From contig JACGCK010000046.1 in the NCBI GenBank assembly GCA_014925825.1, positions 62,001 through 126,000 on the forward strand: DNA of 64,000 nucleotides. The letters run 5' to 3'. Shown here piece by piece: positions 33,419-44,229 of this stretch (the stretch's first letter is position 1; each line of letters starts with the position of its first letter). Position numbers and translations under genes: made by a program. The DNA is from Pholiota molesta. Lineage: Eukaryota; Basidiomycota; Agaricomycetes; Agaricales; Strophariaceae. Under the pieces are notes generated by a model, which worked only from the letters and a program-made list of their open reading frames with translations, did not search any database and was not told the DNA's origin.

Positions 33419-33426
33419 TGACGTCA
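33419..33426. promoter_or_regulatory. CRE-like palindrome TGACGTCA
   Basis: A perfect TGACGTCA (bZIP/ATF-type site) within a conserved block TTTACGCG-TGACGTCA-CTCAAACTTGGG. The same block occurs at 38761-38768. Lower-similarity forms are near 45735 and, inverted, near 56010. It lies between the acyl-CoA synthetase and TauD relics, where a divergent promoter would be. Confidence 0.45.
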
Positions 33427-33596
33427 CTCAAACTTGGGTAATCATGTGACTCCTCTACAACTTGCCACGAAGTTCCCGTTCGATCTCTCTCTTGTGTGTC
33501 GTACGCCGTAGCAGTTGTCGTCGAGATCAGCACATATACATGCGACAAGCGCTGAGTAATGAGTACTGAGCTATCGAGCCCGCACTACGAGCTACG

Positions 33597-33927
33597 TGCT
33601 GACTAGCGCTGACTACTTCCAACTTCCAAGAGATAGACGATGCTATCGAACATTTCCATGGTACGTGCAACTCTGTTTTTCATACGCACCATGTCTACAA
33701 CTTTCCGACTACAGATCTTGGCATGTCCTGCGGGTACATCTCGCTCTAACCTCCCTGCCTACCCTCGTTGACATCCCGGTCCTACGCGATCTCTCCAAGG
33801 ACCTACATACCAGCTATGATGTCTTTGAAATTGTTCTGCGCACTGACCTCGTCGACAACGACTCTCATGAGGACGACGTTCTCATCCACGCCGGCATTGG
33901 AACCATAGCGAAGGGTCGACTACTATA
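33597..33927 (+). pseudogene. TauD relic 2 (exon 1 end and part of exon 2)
   Basis: Begins with the end of TauD exon 1 (EIDDAIEHFH followed by a GTACGT donor), then a matching intron, then a diverged exon 2 part corresponding to PTLGPVLRGLSKDLHTG..FVLRT..VDN..REDN.LIYAGV. It stops before the HxD motif and the sequence then restarts as relic 3. No metal site. Confidence 0.8.
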
Positions 33928-33983
33928 GTACTATGTACCTAGAGGCTAGCAGCCGTCGTCAGCATCAGCGCACATGCACGCGA

Positions 33984-34919
33984 CAAGGTACGAACTCTCT
34001 GTTGAACAGCTGCAATAGGTAGACAATGGTGTGAAGCATTTCAATGGTATGTCTAACTGTTCTCTTACTACGCACCACATCTACATCTTTTCGATTACAG
34101 GTCTTGACTGCAATTGGCTGGCAAACTCTCTCTCTGGGTACCTCACCCGAAACCTTGCCGGTCCCCGCCCTAGGGCCCGTCTTGCGCGGGCCCTAGGGTG
34201 GGAGACCTACGCAAAAACGATCGGCGTGCCAGCGTATACGACGGCAAGAGCAGGTGTTCCGTACGGTTCTTGGTAGTATCATCTCACTGCTCGTGCTGCA
34301 GACTGTGGCCGGCGGTGTGTCGCGGATCAGCAGCAGCTGGAGGGTGTACAAGGGTGTACAACGAGCTCGTGGAGATGCGTCCCGACCTTGGCAAGGCGCT
34401 GTCTGCATCATGGGACCACGATACTTACGTATGTGTTCTGTTCTTTCTCCTCCCCGTCGTCACATGCACTCCCCCTCCCGCTCCTCTTCTGATATGATGT
34501 AAACTTATTTCATCATCCAGTACGTGCGACGCATCTTTACTCTATGAGCTTCCGCGGGCTATCGCGCCCCTCGAACATCGCGTCCATTCCGAAGCGCAGA
34601 CTGTGGCACGCGCACTCGATGCAGTGCACTCCTCGCGGAGAAGCACGCGCCAGGGCGCGATGGGCTCGTGGATGGCCCTGAGCACAAGTGAGTTCTTGCA
34701 CTGGTGGACGTTCAGGAGTCGCTGACGTATACTTTCGTCATTAGACAACATCTGCTGTGCCTCTGGCCACGCGACGAGGGGCTGGCGTGGACAATCCTCA
34801 AGGCGCTCGAGCCTACTTGGAAGAGGCTGTACAAGTCGGCTGTGCCCGAGACCGGGCGCCTCCCGCCTGAGTGTGATAACCGGGACTTTGTCCGTGAAGA
34901 AAGGCCCGCAATACGCTTG
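33984..34919 (+). pseudogene. TauD relic 3 with internal deletion
   Basis: Second copy in tandem: exon 1 end (TACGAACTCTCTGTTGAACA with an in-frame TAG), intron, then exon 2 jumps from PVLRGP to the TIG.PAYTT region, losing about 65 codons. A perfect hairpin sits at the junction. It continues through SRISSSWRVY, part of exon 3, and the last exon ending at the TGA near 34919. It has frameshifts and lacks an intact HxD. A detached piece of exon 3 (RPLLF..DAHILDQYV) lies downstream at about 34979-35060. Confidence 0.85.
34168..34198. repeat. Perfect 12-bp hairpin at a deletion junction
   Basis: CCCTAGGGCCCG (34168-34179) and CGGGCCCTAGGG (34187-34198) are separated by 7 nt. It lies exactly where the TauD relic 3 coding sequence skips its middle. 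Confidence 0.9.
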
Positions 34920-35486
34920 AGAGATGTGTCGAGGGTCCGTCTTTGTATGGCGAGGTAAAGTGTACGACATAGACCTGCGTGGTGCGCCCGCTCCTCTTCT
35001 GTTGTGACGCGCACATCCTCGACCAATACGTAGCACACCTTCACCAAATCTTCACCGTGCAGATAGATAGAACTTGGATAGAACCTGTCATAGAACCTTC
35101 AATGTCACAAAGGTTCCGCCGATTCATTCGTAGATTCGACAACGTGAGGTGGGGAGGCTAGGCTATGTCTTAACCAATGAATAACCCAACTGTATTCAGC
35201 GAAGTGGATAAGTATGTCTCCAAGGCATAGCCACGGCAATTCGCAGCGCAATCATTCAGAGAGAATTGATCGCATCGCCTTCGGAAGTGGGTTGAACACA
35301 GGATTTTGTCTGATTTTGTGTGTGTATTTGCGTCTATTTTAAGGAGATACTCGGATTATGGAAAACACAACCTCATTGCAGCCTCAAGGCAGTGCGCATT
35401 AAATACGAACACTGGCCATCGATAAAGGCACTTGACAATAATTCCCACCACTTCCCATTCATTCCCTGCTAGTTCGATCCCATTCG

Positions 35487-37599
35487 ATCGGCTTCAAAGA
35501 GCTGCGTCGTGGACTGAGCGCAATATTCGATTCAAGGAAGCACGTTGACGACTCAAGAGTAAGCGAACGACAAGGGGCGAGTACCAGCGTAAGTCTGCCA
35601 AAGAATGAACAACACTTGGGCAACATTGACGCGAGCATGGACAGGAAAAATAATGGAACGTGAAATACCATGGCAACGAGAAAGCATGGTTGGACAACCA
35701 CAGGGACATATCACCGACGCTAATTCGATTGGGAATGCGATGTTCAATGGGAATATGGCCATCTACGGGGGTAGATTTGTGCAAAACATTGTCGCGAGGA
35801 GGGACAAAGGTTCGTGGATTATTAGCAAAGGTTGACGGGAATGTATTCATGTCCACAAATACTCAGATGGGTTCACGCTTCTCCGCGAGCGAGTCGCATC
35901 CTCTGCCTTCCATAACTCTGCGGAGCGCATCGATCCTGCCAGATGTCACCCCGAGACCCGGGTAGATGTTATGCGGTTGATATACAATTGGATCGTCCAA
36001 CAAGGACCACGGAATCGATGGCTTCTGTGGCTGAACGGCGCTGCAGGCGCTGGAAAATCTGCGATTATGCAGTCCATCGCAGAACGCTGCGTCCTCGCAG
36101 CCATAGCAATCGCTAGTTTCTTCTTCTCCAGGGCCGATTTCACTCGAAATAACATGGCCCCGTTCGTCGCCACACTTGTTTACCAGCTCATCCAAACTAT
36201 TCCTGAAACCTCTGACGACATCATTCTGACTATCGAACGCAACCCACTCATCTTCGGACAGTCCCTAGAATCTCAGCTACAGCAACTCCTTATACAGCCG
36301 CTTCTTCGCCTGCCGGAACATTTGCGACGCTTTTTTGTGGTCCTCATCGACGGTCTAGATGAATGCGATGACCGCGGTCACCAATCCAACTTGATTAGGG
36401 TACTGGGCAATATCTCAAACGGAAGAAACATCCCTGTCATATTCCTCATTGCCAGTCGCCGAGAGCCCCAAATCGAGGCAGAATTCCATCAGGACCAGGT
36501 CACAGATAATCTGACAACAATCCCACTAGACGAGATCCAAGTATATGACGATATCCGACGATATTTAAATGCGAAATTCAAGGAAATCAAGGCGACTCAC
36601 TTGCGAAGAAGGTTGCTTTCTCCTGAATGGCCATCATCCGCGGACATCGAGCAAATTGTTGAGAAATCATCGGGACAGTTTATATATGCCTCGGTCGTCA
36701 TAGGTAACATATCATTACCGCATGCCCATCCTGCGATCCAACTAGAGATCATCAACGGTATTCGCCCTCGAAATCCATCAGAGAATCCGTTCGCCCATCT
36801 CGATGCGCTCTATCAATATATTTTCTCGAGGGTGAAACAACTTGACACGGTACGGAATGTTCTCGCTTCACATTTTATCCACACTAGTTTCAGGGACATG
36901 TCCATACGAGCTCTCGAGTCATTATTCCAGCTTTCTGCTGGCGAGCTGGAAGTTCTTTTTGCTGACTTAACAGCTCTCGTACGATGCTCCACCAAGTACC
37001 TAGACATGAAAATCCTCCATGCATCACTTCCCGATTTCTTACTGGACGAAAGCCGTTCCGGGGACTACTACATCGACCTTGATGAATATAGGACCAATCT
37101 ATTATCCCTGCTCCTGGAGAGACCGTGTTCGATCCCGGATCCACATGCGGCGACCCCCAATCTGACGCATGAATCAGACTTTAGATCGGGAGAACACTGG
37201 CGGTTGTACGCGATTGACATCCTCCTTGAGCGAGCGAAGGCCTCCGACCGACTGCAGCGCGCATGCATGCACTTCAATTGCACCATCTCCAGCGCCGACA
37301 TGGCTGGCAACTGTTTATACTTGATTCCCCGTATAGTCAATAGGTTGAAAAACCTGGTATGCCTTAACACGGTCCATATGCGCGATCAACATGTTGACAC
37401 TATTATACTATGATAGGATTTCGAGGATCGGGGTCAAGCGTACCATCATGTCTTGGGCAGGTTTGCGGCAGGGCTTGCGAAGTACTGGTCTCCCCATAAT
37501 AAAGATCGTTTTGAGGGCGAAATCCTGGACCGTTTCGGAAAGCAATACCCAGACCTTGTGGCCTGTATCAATCAATTGATTCGACAAGATGAATTCTAG
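35487..37599 (+). pseudogene. NACHT-type STAND gene NLR-2, open frame but start codon lost
   Basis: Homologue of NLR-1. Inferred exons: 35487-35588, 35704-35809, 35867-37356 and 37417-37599, all frame-compatible and free of internal stops. Exon 2 gives AMFNGNMAIYGGRFVQ; exon 3 has RVASSAFHNSAERIDPARCH, Walker A GAAGAGKSAIMQ, Walker B VVLIDGLDEC and FLLDESRSGDYYIDLDEY; the last exon starts DFEDRGQAYHHVL. At the position of the NLR-1/NLR-3 ATG the codon is ATC (35487-35489), and the upstream frame has a stop before any ATG. Translation could start at the ATG at 35971, which would remove the N-terminal motifs but keep the NTPase. Only one splice donor unit is present (no minisatellite). It may be a very young pseudogene. 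Confidence 0.75.
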
Positions 37600-37759
37600 C
37601 TGTGACTCTTCCCTTCAATTGCGATTGCAGAATCATTCTGGCAGTCATTTACTACTTAATTTTATGTTCGTTACTCTGAGGAAAATATAATACAAGTTCA
37701 TATAGCATATTGATAGGACCCTAGCATTTAGCATTGATTAGATGGCGTAAGCCAGACAT

Positions 37760-38560
37760 TGGCGACGAGCGCGGAGAATTTATAGAGAGCTTTGAGGCGC
37801 TCAAGGACATGGGCGATGTACTATGCGAAAAGAATGATATTAACAAAACCCTCACTTAGTTTAGCAAAGGCTAAAAGGCAAGGGGAAAATTGGAACGGGA
37901 AGTTGACGGGAAGTACTTGCTCGCCCTACAACTTGACCAAATTTTTCCATTGATCTATTAAAATTCGTTCAATTAGGTGCGTAGAGCAAATTTCAAGCTA
38001 AAGGAAGGTTTTCGAGAGGGCATCCCGTCCGTTGGAAAGTCGTGCCTCAGACCGTTGGGCAGACTCTGGGGCGAACTCTCCCCCAGGACCTTCTGGCCAG
38101 TGCGATTCAGCGTGACAAGCCACCCGCCATGATGTATGCATCTCGTCCCGAGCCGTGTGCAGCTGCCGCCCCTCATTGTTGCCGCCCAACGTCGTCCATC
38201 GACATCGGCACGCCGAGCTGCACACCCCCGGTCCGCCGGGTATTCTCGGTTCTGACGTACCCTGGATGACAGGAACGACTGCCAGATTTTCTTTAAGAAA
38301 ACACAAGTCTCAATGCGCCTCCATTCGAAGCCCAAAGAATTTCGCCACCCAGCGCATCCTTTACTGCCTTCTGTACCATATTGTCGACGACCCAGTTCGC
38401 CGCAGGGACAGTGCATATGGAACCAGAGGTGAACACAATGCATGCAAGGGTGTTTGGGCTAGGGCGGCGATCAGTAAGCGCGCTCTGCGCGTTGTCGCAG
38501 CCGATGGAGTGGAGGCCGTTGATGTGGATCATTGGATGACGGACGAGGGTTTGGGAGGCG
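37760..38560 (-). pseudogene. Acyl-CoA synthetase relic 2
   Basis: Short, internally deleted remnant. VVDNMVQKAVKDALGGEILW (about 38330-38400) matches the IDNTVLKSVKDALGGEIAW segment of the fuller copy. A second piece (about 37770-37830) matches the region before its C-terminal domain. P-loop, adenylation motif and C-terminal domain are missing. Confidence 0.65.
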
Positions 38561-38760
38561 CCGCGGAGGGAACAGATTCGTTCGATCAGGGGGCTAAGGT
38601 AACAGGTGTATGAGGGACGATTTTGATGGGCTGGGGGACTGGCGAAGAATGGCTAACTGACTCGTGAAGGGAGCACACGGTGAAGTAGCCTTGGATGGAA
38701 AAAGTCTGGTGCGTAGTATCGCAGTGGATGTATTCAACGTTGGCTAGGCTAGTTTACGCG

Positions 38761-38768
38761 TGACGTCA
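38761..38768. promoter_or_regulatory. CRE-like palindrome TGACGTCA (second copy)
   Basis: Same context as at 33419: TTTACGCG before and CTCAAACTTGGG after. Preserved between two duplicated modules whose genes have decayed. Confidence 0.45.
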
Positions 38769-38929
38769 CTCAAACTTGGGAAATCATGTGACTCCTCTAA
38801 TAAACGTCTTGCGGCTTGCCACCGAACTCTCTGAGTCTCTTGTGTGTGGTACGGTACGCCTTAGCAGTTGTCGTCGAGCTCAGCACATATACATGCGACA
38901 AGCACTGTGGGGAGCCATCGAGTCCGCAC

Positions 38930-39855
38930 TACGAGCTCCCTGTCGACCACCAGAAAGAGATAGGTGGCGCTATCAAACATTTCGACCAACGGTATGTGCA
39001 ACCTTTTTCCTGCTATGCAACACCTAGTTTACAATCTTTCGACTACAGGTCTTGACAAACCCTGAGGATACATCTCGCCCTGGCCCCTGCCAAACTTCAT
39101 CGACATCCCCGCTCTGCGCGATCTGTCCAAGAACCTACATACCAGCTATGACGTCTACGCACCGACTCCATCGACAACGACTCTCTTGAGGACATCATTC
39201 TCATCTACGCCGGCATCCCCTCCTCCATCGGCGGCCATTGTGGAACCGCGGCGAAGGGTCTGGCATCATGTTCGCGCACATTAAGGTCACGACCGAGACG
39301 CACCCGTCAAGACGCTCGGCCCCTGCAACACAGATCTCGCGCTGATCCCCTAACGCGCTCCCCCGCTCCTCTTTTGGCACGACGCGCACATCATTCTCCC
39401 ACACGCGTGGTATACTATCACTGGCTTTATGCCCTGCCGCATTCCTCGAACATCCCCTCATTACAGAGGCGCAATCCGCGACCCCGACGTGCTGCACTTC
39501 ATCGCGGAGAATCACGCGCTCAGAGGCCGGTGCGGCGTGTCGCCGATCAGCAGCAGTTGGCAGGTGTGGGACGAGCTCGCGCTGACGCGGCCTGACCTTG
39601 TCAAGGTGCTCCCTCCGTTCCCGCATCTGACGCTGGCACACGCCGTAGGTTCAGCGCCGGCCCGCCGCATGTGGCCCGCCTTCTCTGCGCACATTATCGT
39701 CTAATATGGGCGCGGCGCATCTTCACCGACCTCCTCGTTCTGTCGCGCTCCTCGAACATCGCGCCCATCCCGAGGCGCAGACTCCAGCGCTCCATGCAGC
39801 GCACCTCATTCTAGAGCAGCACGCGCTCGGGAGAGTACAGAGGAGACTCTACCAG
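38930..39855 (+). pseudogene. TauD relic 4
   Basis: Exon 1 end (YELPVDHQKEIGGAIKHF), a matching intron, then scrambled and deleted parts of exons 2 and 3: SKNLHTSYDV, an SS.IGG piece, HPSRRSA and VSPISSSWQVWDELALTRPD, then exon-3-like pieces out of order. No open frame spans it. Confidence 0.75.
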
Positions 39856-39859
39856 TCCG

Positions 39860-40796
39860 CCCCTCCCCAAGGACCCAGGCGCGGCTTCTTCGTCTTCGTC
39901 CTGCGCACCACATCTACGCCAGTGTCTTCGGCTAAATCGGCGGCCGGCGCGGCGTGCAGGACCGCGGCGAGACCGGCGGCGTCGTGCTCGCGCACATCGA
40001 GGATTTCACGGACACATCAAGAACCTAATCGAGACGCACCCGCTGCAGACGATCGCCGCGGCCGCGTATCCGATGGACTAGCAGGTGTTCCACACTGACG
40101 CGGGTGACGATATTTCGCTGTCCGTGCTGCAGACGGCGGCGCAGGGCGGCACGTCGCGAATCAGCAGCAGCTGGCGGGTGGACAAGGAGCTCACGGAGAG
40201 CCGGCCTGACGTCGTCAAGAGTCTAAGACGCTGTCCGAGCCGTGGTTCCACGATAGGTATGTATTTCGTTCCTTTTACTTCTCGTCATTACCTGCACTTC
40301 CCATCTCACGATAATACGTAGATCCGGCGCCGACCCGCCGTACATGATCCGTTCCTCTTCTGGCCCGACGCGCACATCCGCATGCAATACGCGCGGCACA
40401 TCTTCACTGACTTCCTCACGCTGCCGCGCTCCGCGAGACGTGGTGCGCTTCCGCGCGGCGAAGCACGCGCTCGGGCTGAGCTTCCAGAAGGGCGATATGC
40501 AGAGTCCAGCAACAACATGAGCATTTTCAGAGTTCCACGGGCGCGATGGGTTCGAGGATAGCCCTGAGCATAAATAAGAGTAAAAAAGTTCTTGCGTTGA
40601 TTGAAATGGGTGACGATTAGTTTGTGCATTCGCGGTTAGACGTCTTTGGCTGCGCGACGAGGTGCTGGCGTGGAACATCCCTGAGCCGCTCGAGCCTATC
40701 TGGAAGAGGCTGTACCAGTCCGCGGCGCCCGAGACTGAGCGCTTTCCACCTGAGCCTGAGAACCGGGATTTCGAGAAGGGTGCGAAATACGCTTGA
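39860..40796 (+). pseudogene. TauD relic 5
   Basis: Corresponds to exon 2 from RGFFV to the TSRISSSWRVDKEL segment, exon 3 (PLLFWPDAHIRMQYARHIFT in a shifted frame, then a large deletion, LSFQKGDMQ) and the complete last exon (LRDEVLAWNIPEPLEPIW, ending at TGA 40794-40796). HTDAGDD retains the HxD sequence but the frame is broken many times. It lies directly upstream of NLR-3, as TauD-1 does for NLR-1. Confidence 0.85.
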
Positions 40797-41255
40797 GATG
40801 GTCTCTCTCTGTAAGACAAGGTAGAGTGTCTATAGTGTATGGTGGGTTTGTATAATTTATATCTTTTCAGGTTGTATTCTTGACAATCTATTTCAATATC
40901 GTTCTTCATATTTCAGCCACTGAGGTTGAACTGAGGGTTTCGCAAAAATGATGCATGTGTCGCAGGCAAAAAAGACAGATCAGATAACACAGCCCGAGAG
41001 CAGTGGGAGGATTAGGGCAGTGTCGAACAGCTCAGGCAATTGCTGTAATGAATAAGTTTCTCTCGAAGGCAGTGTCATATTTGGCCGTTCGGTCTTAGAT
41101 CCCTAGTATAAGTATATATGTATGTGTGTGTACCATTTATTCTGAGATAGAGATAACACAGCCCGGGCCTCATATTATAACCCATGCATCGGCGTTCACA
41201 CTGGACGACCATCTTTACCTTTTCTCATTTTTTCGCTGCCATTTCAACCTCGTCA

Positions 41256-43810
41256 ATGGGTTTCAGGAAAGCACTTCGTAGTGGATTGGCTTCAATATTT
41301 GACCGAAAGAACCGGGCGAATGACGGAAACGGGACCGAACACCTGGAGGCGGATACCGGCGTAAGTCATCAACAGAAGGAAGATTGCTTGGTCGACATTG
41401 ACGGGAGAACCAACAGCGGCAACAGTCGGGCGTGAAATACCACTTCAGCGAGAAAGAACGCAGCGAGGGAGCGAAGGACAGGAGGAAAATACTACCGTAA
41501 GTCAGCAACAGAACGAAGACTGCTTGGTCGACATTGACGGGAGAACCAACAGCAAGCAACAATGGGGCTTGAAATACCATTTCAGCCAGAAAGAACGCAG
41601 CGAGAGAGCGAACGACAGGAGGCGGATACCAACGTAAGTCAGCAACAGAACGATGATTGCTTAGTCGACAGTCGACATTGAATATTGACCGGAGAACCAA
41701 CAGCAAGCAGCAATGGGGCTTGAAATACCATTTCAGCTAGAAAGAACGCAGCGAGGGAGCACGCGACAGGAGGCGGATGCCAAGTTCAACGTAAGTCAGC
41801 AACAGAACGATGATTGCTTAGTCGAGATTGACGGGAGAACCGATAGCGGCTAGCAATAGGGCGTGAAATACAATTTCAGCGAGAAACAACGCAGCGAGAA
41901 ACAACGGTTGATCAACTACGGGGACAGGAAGCTGACGCTAATCCCGTTGCCAATGCAATGTTCAACGAGGTGGGAAAATTGGCCATCTACGGGGGGAGAT
42001 TTGTGCAGAGCATTACTGTCAAGAGTGATAAACGTACGTGGCCCATAAGCAGCACTTGACGCGCTTGTATTCATGGCTATAAACGTCAGGCGATTTCAAG
42101 CCCCTGCAAAAACGCGTTGCACCTTCTGCTTTCCACAACTCTGCGCAGCGCGTCGACCCGCCCAGGTGTCACCCCGACACCCGGGTAGAAATCATGCAGG
42201 CAATATATGACTGGATCATCAAATCAGGATATCGCGACGAATACCTTCTCTGGCTGAACGGTGCCGCAGGTGCAGGCAAATCCGCGATCATGCAGTCCAT
42301 CGCCGAAAGATGTGTGCTCGCAGCTATAGCGGTCGCAAGTTTTTTCTTTGTCAGGTCCGACTCGACTCGAAATACCATGGCTCCGTTGGTCGCTACACTT
42401 GCCTATCAACTCATCCAGGCTATCCCAGACACCGCTGATGATATTCTCCTCACCATCGAACGAAATCCGCTCATCTTCGAACAATCCCTGGAAGATCAGT
42501 TGCGCAAGCTCATCATCGAACCTCTGCTTCGACTGCCGCCACACCTCCAGCGCTTATTCGTTGTCTTTATTGACGGTCTCGATGAGTGCAACGATCGGGC
42601 CCATCAATCCAACCTGCTCAAGATATTGGGCAATACCTCAAGTGGAAGAAACATCCCTGTCATATTCGTCATTGCCAGTCGCCGGGAGCCCCAAATCGAG
42701 GCAGAGTTTTGTCGGGACCAGGTCGAGGATATTCTTACTACAATCCCACTAGACGATATCCAAGCTTCTGATGACATCCGACGATATTTGAAAGCGAAAT
42801 TCAAGGAAATCAAGAACACTCATCTGCGAAAAAAATCTCTCGCTCGCGATTGGCCAACGTCCGAGGTCATCAAGCAAATTGTCGAGAAATCCTCTGGACA
42901 ATTTATATATGCCTCGGTCGTGATAGGTTATATATCGCTACCACATGCCCACCCTGCGCTCCAACTCGACATCATCAATGGCCTCCGCCCTCGAAATCCT
43001 TCAGAGAATCCGTTCGCCCATCTCGATGCACTGTATGAATATATTTTCTCACAGGTGAAACGACTTGACGCCGTACAAAATGTTCTGGCTTGGCACCTTA
43101 TCCAGTCCAATTTCACCATACAAACTCTTGAGTCGTTATTCCAGCTTGCTGCTGGCGAGCTGGAAGTCCTTTTTTCTGACTTAACAGCTCTCGTACGATG
43201 CTCCGCCGATGGCCCCCACACTAAAATAAAATTCCTCCATGCATCACTTCCCAATTTCTTACTGGACAAAAGCCGTTCCGGGGACTACTACATGAACCTT
43301 GACGAATATAGGAACAATCTATTATCCCTCTTCCTGGACACGCCGTGTCCAATACCGGATCCGCATTTGTCGACCCTCGATTGCAAGCGTGATCCAGATC
43401 TTGAATGGGAAGAATACTGGCGGTTGCGTGCGATCTGGATCCTCCTTGACGGAGCGAAGGCCTCTGGTCGACTGCAGCGCGCGTGCATGAACTTCAATTG
43501 CATAATCTACAGCGCTGCCATAGCTCGCGAAAGTTTGCCCAATATTTCCCCTATTGTAAATTGGTTGAAAAAGCTGGTATGACTTGACACAATCTATATG
43601 CGCAATCAACTCGTTGACACTATACTATAATAGGATTTTGAAGATCAGGGTCAAGCATACCGTCATGTCTTGGGCGTGTTTGCGGCAGAGCTTGCAAAGT
43701 ACTGGTTGCCACATGATATTAATAAAGTTCTTTATCTTGTCGATCGTGACAAGAACTATCTCACAGAACATAGCCCCGATCTATCCACCTGTATCAATCA
43801 ATTGATTTGA
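41256..43810 (+). CDS. NACHT-type STAND NTPase, NLR-like (NLR-3, intact)
   Basis: Inferred exons 41256-41360, 41928-42033, 42090-43576 and 43634-43810 give 624 residues with all phases consistent. Exon 1: MGFRKALRSGLASIFDRKNR. Exon 2: NAMFNEVGKLAIYGGRFVQ. Exon 3: RVAPSAFHNSAQRVDPPRCH, Walker A GAAGAGKSAI (about 128-137), Walker B VVFIDGLDECND (about 228-239), IPVIFVIASRREPQIEAEF and FLLDKSRSGDYYMNLDEY. Last exon: DFEDQGQAYRHVLGVFAAEL. No sensor repeats are visible. The 567-nt first intron holds the donor-repeating minisatellite. Promoter sequence is shared with NLR-1. It is mirrored by NLR-4 in the palindrome. Likely role: immune or self-recognition signalling (family inference). Confidence 0.88.
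41346..41830 (+). repeat. About 137-bp minisatellite in NLR-3, with repeated splice donors
   Basis: CGTAAGTCA(G/T) recurs with GT at 41361, 41497, 41634 and 41791 (spacing 136, 137, 157), with the same unit as NLR-1 but independently diverged between units. Two units carry altered sequence before the donor (ACTACC|GTAAGT and TTCAAC|GTAAGT). Confidence 0.88.
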
Positions 43811-44229
43811 CAAGACCAATTCCAGCTGTGAATTTTCCCAGAATTGCGACTGCAGAATCGTTCTGGTCGTCATTTTACTACTTACTCTATGTTCATTATA
43901 TATATTTTCTGCGCAAAATGTATTCCAATTCCAAGTTCATATATTTAATGTATCAGTTCAATAGGATTCGGCGCTCAGCATTTTGAGTCTGCCGGTTTGA
44001 ATACGCTGGTTTTATAAAGGACGAATGTCATAAAAGCCTCGATAACCAAACCATTTCTACGTTTACACCGGTACAAAAATGCATGTTTGAAGTCCAAAAC
44101 GAAGAAAATAATTGGGTAGCGTCGCAAGAGAGGGAGTAAGTAACATATTCCTACTCGTACATCACCTACTTATTACATCCCAAACATTCCAGTGCGTATC
44201 GAACGAATAAAATTCTCCCATCCCAATGT

